Source of the DNA: Acidobacteria bacterium Mor1
GTDB taxonomy: Bacteria > Acidobacteriota > Polarisedimenticolia > Polarisedimenticolales > Polarisedimenticolaceae
Length of the DNA stretch: 64,000 nt
NCBI GenBank assembly: GCA_001664505.1
Contig: CP011806.1
Span: forward strand, 3,322,170 to 3,386,169
Direction: 5' to 3'
Shown: in pieces, positions 49,035-56,828 of the stretch
Numbering within the stretch: position 1 is the stretch's first letter
How the letters are laid out: every line of letters starts with the position of its first letter
The notes under the pieces: generated by a model
The model's database searches: none
What the model saw: the letters and a program-made list of their open reading frames with translations, nothing else
Told to the model about the DNA's origin: nothing
Program-made: the position numbers and the translations under genes

Positions 49035-49400
49035 ATGGCCCGAAAGTACTGCTGGAAAACAGGTTGTGACGTGGAGGCGACCCTTAGCGTGATCGGGGGC
49101 CGCTGGAAGCCCGTGCTGGTTTGCCACCTCCTGGCAGGCCGCAAACGCTTCGGCGAGCTGCGGCGTCTGACTCCCAACGCCACCGAGCGGATGATCACCC
49201 TGCAACTTCGCGAGCTGGAAGCGGACGGCGTGATCGCCCGCCACGTCTACGCCGAGGTGCCGCCCCGGGTCGAATACGAGGCCACCGAGTTCGGCCGTTC
49301 CCTCGAGCCGATCCTGGCGTTGATGCAGCAGTGGGGAAGCGGATTCAAGGCCCGCCGCCTGGCGGAAGAAGGGGACCGCGCGGCGGACGGAAGCGCATGA
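49035..49400 (+). CDS. HxlR family transcriptional regulator
   Basis: 121 residues. The winged helix-turn-helix reads [20 protein letters not shown] (N-terminal, with the characteristic GG-W/K-W), [20 protein letters not shown] and [20 protein letters not shown], followed by the [19 protein letters not shown] wing. Two Cys near the N terminus (KYCWKTGCD) may be redox sensors as in other HxlR proteins responding to quinones or aldehydes. It faces the alcohol dehydrogenase/SDR operon, the usual layout for a regulator of such genes. Confidence 0.9.
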   Translation: MARKYCWKTGCDVEATLSVIGGRWKPVLVCHLLAGRKRFGELRRLTPNATERMITLQLRELEADGVIARHVYAEVPPRVEYEATEFGRSLEPILALMQQWGSGFKARRLAEEGDRAADGSA

Positions 49401-49422
49401 TCCCCGTGCTAGCCTGACGGCC

Positions 49423-50508
49423 ATGCGCATTCTCTACGGTGTGTCCGGCGAAGGCTCCGGCCACTCCTCACGAGCACAGGTCGTCCTGCGCCACCTGGTT
49501 CGCCAGGGACATACCGTACGGGTCGCGACCTACGACCGCGGCGTGCGCAATCTCTCCGGCGAATTCGATGTCCTCGAGATCGAGGGGCTGCACATCTCGA
49601 CGAGCGACAACCGCGTCGACGTCGTCCGCACCTTCAGCGAGAACCTGAGCCGGCTCTCCGACGGGGTTCGCAAACTTCGCGAGCTGCGCCAGTTGTTCGA
49701 TGACTTCGAACCCGAGGTCTGCATCACCGACTTCGAGCCGATGACCGCCTACGTCGCCCGCCACCGGGAGCTCCCGCTGGTGTCCATCGACAACCAGCAC
49801 CGCATGCGCTACATGTCCTACCCCTGTCCCGCGGAGTTGGAGCGGGATGCCAAGGTCACCGAGACCATCATCCGGTTGATGGTTCCCAGTCCCGACGCGG
49901 CATTGGTCACCACCTTCTACCAGGGGCCGACCAAGAACTCCCGGACCTTTCTCTGTCCGCCGTTGATTCGCCAGGAGGTTCAACGCCTCGGTGATGCTGC
50001 CGCTGCACCGGACCCCGAAGCTCCGATCCTGGTGTACTTCACCCAGGGGTTCGAGACATTCCTCGAGCTGCTCGGCGAGTTTCCCCGCGAACGGTTCCTG
50101 GTCTACGGCGCCGACGCGGAGCAGACCGCCGCAGAGAACATCACCTACTTCGAGCCGAGCCGCGATGGATTCCTCCGGCACCTCAGCGAAGCCCGAGGGG
50201 TGATCGCCACCGCCGGCTTCACCCTGCTGACCGAGTCGCTGTTCCTGAGGAAGCCGTACCTGGCATTGCCCATGCGCGGCCAGTTCGAGCAGGAGCTGAA
50301 CGCCCATCTGCTGGCCGAAGCGGGTTACGGGGCGCGCTACAGCGGCGACGGGAGCGAGGAGATCGCCGCGTTCCTCTACCGCATCCCGGAGTACCGTGAG
50401 CGGCTGGAGGCCTACGACCCGGGGTCCAACGAGGTCTTGTTCGAGCAGCTCGACCGGTTGCTCGCCGAGGATGCCGCAGAGTTGCGAAGACTCAAGGCCG
50501 GCCGCTGA
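49423..50508 (+). CDS. UDP-glucuronosyltransferase-like/MJ1255-type glycosyltransferase
   Basis: 361 residues. MRILYGVSGEGSGHSSRAQV (1-20) is the N-terminal segment of the MJ1255/VC2487 group (G-x-G-H-x-x-R), followed by ITDFEPMTAYVARH and PLVSIDNQHRMRYM. The C-terminal donor-binding half has TAGFTLLTESLFLRKPYLAL and FEQELNAHLLAEAGYGARYS. This is a GT-B fold of uncharacterised substrate; relatives resemble MurG/UGT and decorate lipids or proteins. It follows HxlR by 22 bases on the same strand, which may be chance. Confidence 0.85.
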   Translation: MRILYGVSGEGSGHSSRAQVVLRHLVRQGHTVRVATYDRGVRNLSGEFDVLEIEGLHISTSDNRVDVVRTFSENLSRLSDGVRKLRELRQLFDDFEPEVCITDFEPMTAYVARHRELPLVSIDNQHRMRYMSYPCPAELERDAKVTETIIRLMVPSPDAALVTTFYQGPTKNSRTFLCPPLIRQEVQRLGDAAAAPDPEAPILVYFTQGFETFLELLGEFPRERFLVYGADAEQTAAENITYFEPSRDGFLRHLSEARGVIATAGFTLLTESLFLRKPYLALPMRGQFEQELNAHLLAEAGYGARYSGDGSEEIAAFLYRIPEYRERLEAYDPGSNEVLFEQLDRLLAEDAAELRRLKAGR

Positions 50509-50536
50509 CCGGACCGCCTACGGGGTCCCTGAGGCC

Positions 50537-51883
50537 TCACTCTTTCAGATAGCGGCCGAAGAACTCCAGCATGCCGGCGAAGGCCTGCGCCTGGAGCTTC
50601 GCGTCGGCCTCGGGGTCCGGATCGATCCCCTCGCCGGACAGGAAGTGCCCGGTCTTGGTATCGACGAAGAGCACGGTCTCGAGCCCCGCGGCTTCGCGGC
50701 GTTCGGCGATGTTGCGCGCCATACCCCCTGAGTCCCAGGTGTTGTCCTCGTCACCGCCGACCACCAGCACCGGCGCCGCGATCTGCTCCACGGCGATCCG
50801 CCCGGCCTCCGCACGCTCGGGGTTCGCCAGCCGGCCGGCGTCGTGAGGTAGACGGAGGCGTACCGCCTGCCCCCGCCGACCCTTGTCGAACTCCTGGCCC
50901 ATTCCCAGGTAGGGGACGAAGGGCAGCGCCTCTCCCCGCCAGCTGAAACTGCTCGAGGCCTGTTGAACGCCCCAACCCTGCCAGTTGACGTCGCTGGGGA
51001 CGATGGCGGCGATGGCCGCGAAGCCCTCGATGCGGCTCGCTCCGGCGAGGGCGAACTCGGCCCCCTTGGAGACTCCCCAGATCCCGATATGCTCGTGGTC
51101 GATGTCGTCCCGCTGCAGCAGCCAGTCCCGCGCTTGCTCGAGTTTCTCCAGCGGAAGCTCGTTGAAGGCCTGGGGAAGATCGGGGAATTGCGGCTCCGAT
51201 CCGCGCCCACCCGGTGAGTAGTAGGGCAACCCGAGCACCGCGTAGCCGTGGGCCGCGAGACGGGGCGCGATGAACCGCGCGGAGCGGTCTCCCCCTTCGG
51301 ATCCTCCCAGCGCGATCACGACGGGAAGGGGATCACTCCCTTCGGGCCGCATCAGGAACGCCCCGGGGTGGGCGTCGCCCATCGGGATCTTGACGAAGCG
51401 TTCGGCGGCGATGGACGCACGGAGATCGATCTCCGCCTCGAGATCCGGCACGCCGTCGGCATCCACGTCGGCAGCAATCCGCGCGACCGACCAGGGGGTC
51501 TCGGATTCGACCTCCGCCTCGACCGACTTCATCGACCAGAACAACCCGCGAGGGTCGACGCCGGCCCAGGGCCCGGCTACCGGAGCGTCGCGAGAGAGGT
51601 CGACGGTCCCGGCCGGGTCGGCGATGAAGGTTGCGGCGGAGCGATACTCCCGCTGCCTGCGCGCATTGAATCGCGACGCGGAAATAGTGACCGTTCGCCC
51701 CGGATCCAGGCCTTCGATACGGATCTCGACGGGATCGCCGGGAAGCCGCAGCTCCGGGCCGACGGCAAGGCTCGGCGCTTTCTCGGTTGCCGCGGCAGGC
51801 CGTGGCAACAAGGCGCACAGCAGCAGCAGCCCCAGCAGGGAGAACCGCGACAGGGACCGTCCTTGGTGTTGCAACTCGCTCAT
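50537..51883 (-). CDS. exported acyl-CoA thioester hydrolase/BAAT-like hydrolase
   Basis: 448 residues from the ATG at 51883; AGAGG lies nine bases upstream, whereas the ATG at 51892 would be directly adjacent to it. Signal peptide at 12-32 (LSRFSLLGLLLLCALLPRPA). An N-terminal beta-sandwich (about 38-150) of the bile-acid-CoA:amino-acid acyltransferase type precedes an alpha/beta hydrolase: VVIALGGSEGGDRSARFIAP, the nucleophile elbow GIWGVSKGAEFA with S272, and DTKTGHFLSGEG with the likely catalytic His. A Ser nucleophile makes it a hydrolase-type member rather than a Cys acyltransferase. Periplasmic location is unusual for a CoA enzyme, so another ester or peptide substrate is likely. Confidence 0.85.
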   Translation of the reverse strand: MSELQHQGRSLSRFSLLGLLLLCALLPRPAAATEKAPSLAVGPELRLPGDPVEIRIEGLDPGRTVTISASRFNARRQREYRSAATFIADPAGTVDLSRDAPVAGPWAGVDPRGLFWSMKSVEAEVESETPWSVARIAADVDADGVPDLEAEIDLRASIAAERFVKIPMGDAHPGAFLMRPEGSDPLPVVIALGGSEGGDRSARFIAPRLAAHGYAVLGLPYYSPGGRGSEPQFPDLPQAFNELPLEKLEQARDWLLQRDDIDHEHIGIWGVSKGAEFALAGASRIEGFAAIAAIVPSDVNWQGWGVQQASSSFSWRGEALPFVPYLGMGQEFDKGRRGQAVRLRLPHDAGRLANPERAEAGRIAVEQIAAPVLVVGGDEDNTWDSGGMARNIAERREAAGLETVLFVDTKTGHFLSGEGIDPDPEADAKLQAQAFAGMLEFFGRYLKE

Positions 51884-51989
51884 GTGCCGCATCCTCTCGC
51901 TCCTATCTGCGCCCAGGCGCAAGCCGTGCCGGAGATAACCGCTGCAGCCGTCCGGCGGTTGCAGCGAAGCGGAGGCTGTTGCGACCCGG

Positions 51990-54230
51990 CTACTTCGCGG
52001 CCCCTTCCTCGGGTGCACCGATGCCGTAGACGTGCCGCAGCGAACGGACGACGATCAGGCCGTCGGAGATCGCCGGCGTCGACATGATCACCTCGTCGAC
52101 GCTGTTCTTGGCCAGCTCCTCGTAGCTGTCGCCGGCGCCGATCACGACCACCTCGCCATCCTCGTTGCTGAAGTAGAGCTTGCCGTCGGCGGCGATCGGT
52201 GACGCGGTGAAGCTGCCGCCCCCGCCGACGCGGGCACGATAGACCTGCTCGCCGGTCTTGGCGTTGTAGCAGGTCATGCGGCCGTTGTTGGCGCAGGTGT
52301 AGAAGCGGTCGCCGTAGACGATCGGTGTGGGCATGTAGGTGCCGCCGCGCCCCTTGCTCCAGGCGATGCTCTCGCTCTCGGTCTCCCCTTCGGCCAGGGA
52401 CAGGTCTCCCTTGCCGCCGGGGCGAATCACGTAGATCGGACGGACCGGCGGGTAACCGGCGGTGACGTAGGCCAGGTCGTTGGCGATCACCGGCGTGGCC
52501 ACGGTGACCTCGGAGTTGGGTGCGAGGGTCCAGAGCTCCTTGCCGTTGCGTGGGTCGTAGCCGCGGATCGTCGTGCCGTTGGTGATCAGTTCATCCCGTT
52601 TGCCGCCGCGGAGCACGTTGGGGGTGCCCCAGGTGGGCACCTCGTCCCGGGCGGTCTTCCAGGCCAGCTTGCCGTCTTTCAACTTGTAGGCGGCGATGAA
52701 GGAGTCGGCGTAGATGTCCGCCTGCACCACGACCAGGTCTTCGTAGATGATCGGTGAACTGGCGTGGCCCCACTGGTAGCTGCGGTCGTAGAACCAGCCG
52801 GCATCGAGCACGCCGGTGTCGGCGGTCCAGAGCGGCTTGCCCTCCATGTCGAAAGCGGCGAGCACCCCGATGGTGCCGAACAGCGCCACCACCCGCTTGC
52901 CGTCGGTCACCGGCGTGGAGTTGGCCTGGGTCGACTTCAGGTGACGCTTGGCGCCGGGGACCTTGCGGGCGACCTCTTGCTCCCAGAGGATCCGGCCGTT
53001 GCTCTTGGAGAGGGCGTAGACCTTGAACACGTGGACCGAGGTGTCGTCCACCGAGTCGACATCGCCGTAGAGGCCGGTGCGGAAGGTGTCGTCGCCGGCG
53101 GTGCTGACCGCCGTGGTGACGAAGATCTTGTCCCCCCAGATGATCGGGCTCGAGTTGGCCAGGCCCGGGATCGGCGTCTTCCAGCGCACGTTCTTCCCCG
53201 AGGCGCCGTCCCACTCGGTTACCGCGCCCTGGCCGTCGGCGACACCCGAGGCCAGCGGACCACGAAACTGGGGCCAGTTCTGAGGTGCGGTGCGCGCGGC
53301 GGGGACGCGGGCGGACTTTGCCTCGGCGACCGCTTCGGCCTCGGCAGCCTCTCCGGCGTCGCCTTCTGCCGCGTTACCTTCTGCGGCCTCGCCGCCTGCC
53401 TCGGCCAACGCCTCGGCGGACACCGGGGTCAGGGTGAAGGAAGCAGAGCCTTGCTCCACGACCAGTCTTTCGACGATGCCACCCCGGCCGGCGAACTCCG
53501 CCTTGACCTGGGGAACCTCCACCGCCTCGAAGCGGGATTCGCTTAGCGGGCGCATGCGCAGCGGCTGCTGCCCGACGACCTGGCCGACCAGGACGCCCTC
53601 CTCGACCCGGAACTCGATCTGCAGCCCCTCGTCGTTGCGATAAGTACCCGCGTACTTCTGAAGCATCTCCAGCGGCACCTCGATCGCCGGCTGCTCGGGC
53701 CTCTCGACCTCGACCTTTTCCAACCGCTCGACGATCGCCTCGCCGTCCTCGAGCTCGCGAGCGGCAGCCAGGGCGGCGTCCAGCATCGCGGCGTCGACCT
53801 TGCCGGTGGCGAGCGCCGCCTCGAGCAGGCGCTCGTTCTTTCCGCGAACCGCAGCCTGCAGAACGTCGCCGGCGCCGTCCGCTCCGGCCTCCAGCAGCAG
53901 CACCACGATGTCGTCGTGGTTGTTGAAGGTCGCCCAACCGATCGGGGTGAAGTTGTAGAAGGTGTCCTTGTTGTTGACGTCGGCCCCCTTCTCGACGAGC
54001 CAACGCACCACATCCAGGTGCCCCTTGTCACAGGCAAAGGCCAGGGCCGTGGCGCCGTAACGGGTTCGGGCGTCGACCTCGACCCCCTGCTCGTGGAGCT
54101 GCTTCATCCGGGCCAGGTCACCCTGGCGTGCGGCCTCCCAGAATGTGTCCTTCGGGGTCTCGGCCACCGCGATTGCAGCCAGGAACAGGACCAGCAGGCC
54201 GAAAGTAATCAGACGGGCAGGCGAAAACAT
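51990..54230 (-). CDS. exported ankyrin-DUF3471-PQQ propeller protein
   Basis: 746 residues from the ATG at 54230 with AAGGAG eight bases upstream. Signal peptide at 1-23. Residues about 27-150 are ankyrin repeats (RYGATALAFACDKGHLDVVR, NFTPIGWATFNNHDDIVVLL). About 190-270 has the DUF3471 pattern (QKYAGTYRNDEGLQIEFRV). An Ala/Glu-rich linker (about 290-330) leads to a PQQ-like beta-propeller (about 335-746), with repeated ends such as NGRILWEQEVA, GKLAWKTA and NGKELWTLAPN. The propeller resembles BamB and bacterial quinoprotein-like exported proteins but has no visible catalytic calcium site. The two adaptors in front suggest a multi-partner scaffold. Upstream extension to 54497 has no coding character. 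Confidence 0.87.
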   Translation of the reverse strand: MFSPARLITFGLLVLFLAAIAVAETPKDTFWEAARQGDLARMKQLHEQGVEVDARTRYGATALAFACDKGHLDVVRWLVEKGADVNNKDTFYNFTPIGWATFNNHDDIVVLLLEAGADGAGDVLQAAVRGKNERLLEAALATGKVDAAMLDAALAAARELEDGEAIVERLEKVEVERPEQPAIEVPLEMLQKYAGTYRNDEGLQIEFRVEEGVLVGQVVGQQPLRMRPLSESRFEAVEVPQVKAEFAGRGGIVERLVVEQGSASFTLTPVSAEALAEAGGEAAEGNAAEGDAGEAAEAEAVAEAKSARVPAARTAPQNWPQFRGPLASGVADGQGAVTEWDGASGKNVRWKTPIPGLANSSPIIWGDKIFVTTAVSTAGDDTFRTGLYGDVDSVDDTSVHVFKVYALSKSNGRILWEQEVARKVPGAKRHLKSTQANSTPVTDGKRVVALFGTIGVLAAFDMEGKPLWTADTGVLDAGWFYDRSYQWGHASSPIIYEDLVVVQADIYADSFIAAYKLKDGKLAWKTARDEVPTWGTPNVLRGGKRDELITNGTTIRGYDPRNGKELWTLAPNSEVTVATPVIANDLAYVTAGYPPVRPIYVIRPGGKGDLSLAEGETESESIAWSKGRGGTYMPTPIVYGDRFYTCANNGRMTCYNAKTGEQVYRARVGGGGSFTASPIAADGKLYFSNEDGEVVVIGAGDSYEELAKNSVDEVIMSTPAISDGLIVVRSLRHVYGIGAPEEGAAK

Positions 54231-54254
54231 GCGGAACTCCTTCGGTCGACGGCG

Positions 54255-54276
54255 ACGTAGAACACCCATTCTACGT
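54255..54276. promoter_or_regulatory. inverted repeat upstream of the ankyrin-PQQ gene
   Basis: ACGTAGAA (54255-54262) and TTCTACGT (54269-54276) are perfect eight-base arms with a six-base spacer (CACCCA). The element lies 25-46 bases upstream of the ankyrin-PQQ ATG, between divergent genes, so it could be an operator or a leader hairpin. Confidence 0.4.
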
Positions 54277-54388
54277 ACAACGGAGGTGGTGCGTTCCACC
54301 GCGGCTCGAATGCCGCAGCCCGTCGGCCGGGCATTGCGCCGGGCCGGCGCCGGGGATAGGCTCGAAACAGACAAGAGAGGGGTTCTCA

Positions 54389-55504
54389 ATGCGGCTATTC
54401 CTTGGAGCGACCGCTCTGCTGATTTCCGCCGTCTCGTCGGCGATCTACCCGTCCTGCGACACCTTCTACGTCGAGACCTGGCCGTCGGGCAACACACTGG
54501 CCAGCGACGGCGCGATCCGGCTGTCCACCCCGATCTGGCGACTCGAGAACGGGGAGCTGCTCAAGGTCTACCCCTACGCCGATTGCGATCTGGCCCTCCG
54601 TTCCGGCGATGCCGACACCTGCTTGAATCTGACCGCGACCTACCTGGGCCGCACGCAGCTGGTCCTCGAGCTGCGACCGGACCGACCGCTGCAGATCGAT
54701 GAGACCTACCGTCTCAAGACGCAGAATGAGGATTCTCCATGGGACAGCACCCGATTCGGAGACCACGGCGAGTTTGAGAACGTGCGTTGGACCGCGAAGG
54801 CCCCGGAAGCAGCCGAGATTCAATGGGCGCAAGAGCCTCGGATCGTGGCCAACAACTACAGCCGTCCCAATTTTTCCCACTCGTTCGGCCCTCGCATCCT
54901 GCTCGAGGTGAATTCGAGCCACGAGTGGCTGCTACGGGCCGAGATCTCCCCTGTCGACGAGGCCTCGCCTCCGTTGACGGAACGGCTGCTTCCTTCCTTT
55001 GTGCTGGCGAACAGAAACCCGACCTCCTGGGATCAAGCCAGGAGCGGTAAACCGGAGCGAACCAACGAGGCCAGATTCCATCTGGGGCCTCACATGTGTG
55101 GAGGTATCGACCTGAAGCCGGGGCGAGCCTACCGGGCGCAGTTGACCGCCGTCGATATCTTCGGCAACGAGTCCGAGCCGCGGGAGCTTGTTTTCTTCAC
55201 ACCACCGGAAGATCCCGAAGTGCCGGTAGAGCAACAACCGGGCATCTCCTGGGTCGAGGAGCAACGCTGGCGGTACCACGTCGCGGCTCAAACGCTACTG
55301 ACTCACGATTCAGTCGCCCGGGTCGAGATCGAGCCACGGGAATTCGAGCGCTTCGGGCTCCGGGTCCGCTTCAAGAGCCCCGAGGCAGAGCGCGTGTTCC
55401 TGGCCGAACGCAAAGCTGCCGGTCTCGATCCTGAATGGATCTCCGTAGGTGAGCGTCACTCGATTGAGATGGTTCCGCTACGAATTGATCGCGGCGCCCA
55501 CTAG
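54389..55504 (+). CDS. exported hypothetical protein
   Basis: 371 residues. The ATG at 54389 is preceded by AGAGGGG. Signal peptide at 1-18 (MRLFLGATALLISAVSSA). The chain has two beta-rich parts: DGAIRLSTPIWRLENGELLK with CLNLTATYLGRTQLVLEL and FGPRILLEVNSSHEWLLRAE; and a later Cys-containing segment (HLGPHMCGGIDLKPGRAYRA). The region GRAYRAQLTAVDIFGNESEP resembles a fibronectin type III-like strand. The last ~60 residues (YHVAAQTLLTHDSVARVEIE onward) are not recognised. Composition is less GC-biased than in its neighbours. Ends 4 bases from the convergent VOC gene. Function unknown. Confidence 0.6.
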   Translation: MRLFLGATALLISAVSSAIYPSCDTFYVETWPSGNTLASDGAIRLSTPIWRLENGELLKVYPYADCDLALRSGDADTCLNLTATYLGRTQLVLELRPDRPLQIDETYRLKTQNEDSPWDSTRFGDHGEFENVRWTAKAPEAAEIQWAQEPRIVANNYSRPNFSHSFGPRILLEVNSSHEWLLRAEISPVDEASPPLTERLLPSFVLANRNPTSWDQARSGKPERTNEARFHLGPHMCGGIDLKPGRAYRAQLTAVDIFGNESEPRELVFFTPPEDPEVPVEQQPGISWVEEQRWRYHVAAQTLLTHDSVARVEIEPREFERFGLRVRFKSPEAERVFLAERKAAGLDPEWISVGERHSIEMVPLRIDRGAH

Positions 55505-55507
55505 GCG

Positions 55508-55885
55508 TCACGAATTCTCTCGCGGGAGGGACCAGACTCCCAACTCGTTGCCGCCGGGGTCGCGGAACTGAAAGCGCCGCCCGCCGGGAAAGTCGAAGGG
55601 CTCCACGACGATCGTTCCCCCCGCTTCCAGCACCGCTCGAAGCGACGCCTCCAGATCTTCGGAGTACAGAACCGCCAGCGGGCTACCGGCGATGACCCGG
55701 TCGACGAGCCGGAAGCCACCGACCTCACCGTCTCCATCGAGCTTGCGGATCCCGGCGTACTCCGGCCCGTAGTCGGTGAACTCCCAGCCGAAGGCCGCGC
55801 CGTAGAAGCGCTGGGCTTCGGCCATGTCGGTGACACTGAACTCGATGTAGTCCAGGCCGTGATGAACGTGATCCGACTTCGACAT
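55508..55885 (-). CDS. glyoxalase/VOC-fold protein
   Basis: 125 residues from the ATG at 55885 (AAAGGGG five bases upstream; a GTG six bases earlier is possible). HGLDYIEFSVTDMAEAQRFY at the N terminus and RFQFRDPGGNELGVWS at the C terminus are the two halves of the VOC beta-alpha-beta-beta-beta fold. The metal-binding residues of glyoxalase I (H/E/H/E) are only partly kept: H in HGLDYIEF and E in GNELGVW. Members of this group include PhnB-like and bleomycin-resistance-type proteins. No clear substrate. Confidence 0.82.
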   Translation of the reverse strand: MSKSDHVHHGLDYIEFSVTDMAEAQRFYGAAFGWEFTDYGPEYAGIRKLDGDGEVGGFRLVDRVIAGSPLAVLYSEDLEASLRAVLEAGGTIVVEPFDFPGGRRFQFRDPGGNELGVWSLPRENS

Positions 55886-56100
55886 CCTCACCCCTTTCGC
55901 AGCGCGCTTGGGCGCGCGCCCAACCTAGCGTGGCCGACCGTCTCCGAATCGCCAAGCCGTTTCGGCCGGTCTGCTGTCAGGGAGTGTCAGGAGGACTGGA
56001 CGAACTGCTCCGACGCCGTGGCGAATGAGCCCCAAAAGGGTTCGGTTCCAACCCGGCAACCAGCGAGCGCGGTGACCTTGCAGCCTGATATCCTGGCTTC

Positions 56101-56826
56101 ATGAGCACGCGGGACGGCGACGCTAATCGCGTCTTCCACGTCGTCGAGCTGACCAAGACGTACCACATGGGCGAGGTCGAGGTTCACGCCTTGCGGGGCG
56201 TCAGTCTGGACGTGGGCCCCGGCGAGTTGGTGGTGCTGCTCGGGCCCTCGGGCAGCGGCAAGTCCACGCTACTGAACATTCTCGGCGGCCTGGATGTGCC
56301 GTCGTCGGGCAAGGTGTTCTACGGCCCCGAGGAACTGACCGCCGCCGATGAGAGCGCCCTGACCCGCTACCGCCGTAAGCACGTGGGCTTCGTCTTCCAG
56401 TTCTACAACCTGATCCCGAGCCTGACCGCGCGGGAAAACGTCGCTCTCGTGACCGAAATCTCCGACGCACCGATGGAGCCGGACGAGGCGTTGGCGGTGG
56501 TCGGATTGGGCGACCGGTTGGATCACTTCCCGGCGCAGCTGTCCGGGGGACAACAGCAGCGGGTCGCCATCGCCCGGGCCATCGCCAAGCGCCCCTCGGT
56601 CCTGCTCTGCGACGAACCGACGGGGGCGTTGGACTCCACCACCGGCATCGTGGTGCTCGAGGCGCTGGAACGGGTCAACCGGGAGCTGGGCACGACCACC
56701 ATGGTCATCACCCACAACGCGGACATCGCGGGCATGGCCGATCGCACGATCTGGCTCAGCGACGGACACATCTCCCGGGACGAGGTCAACCCTGCCAAAC
56801 GGGCCCCCTCCGAGCTCAGGTGGTAA
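56101..56826 (+). CDS. ABC transporter ATPase (MacB/LolD type)
   Basis: 241 residues. Walker A is [16 protein letters not shown] (about 49-64), Q-loop [20 protein letters not shown], signature [20 protein letters not shown], Walker [13 protein letters not shown] and the switch His in [15 protein letters not shown]. The sequence [16 protein letters not shown] is typical of the MacB/LolD exporter group. It energises the FtsX-type permease encoded next. The permease start overlaps or follows its stop by a few bases. Confidence 0.95.
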   Translation: MSTRDGDANRVFHVVELTKTYHMGEVEVHALRGVSLDVGPGELVVLLGPSGSGKSTLLNILGGLDVPSSGKVFYGPEELTAADESALTRYRRKHVGFVFQFYNLIPSLTARENVALVTEISDAPMEPDEALAVVGLGDRLDHFPAQLSGGQQQRVAIARAIAKRPSVLLCDEPTGALDSTTGIVVLEALERVNRELGTTTMVITHNADIAGMADRTIWLSDGHISRDEVNPAKRAPSELRW

Positions 56827-56828
56827 CG

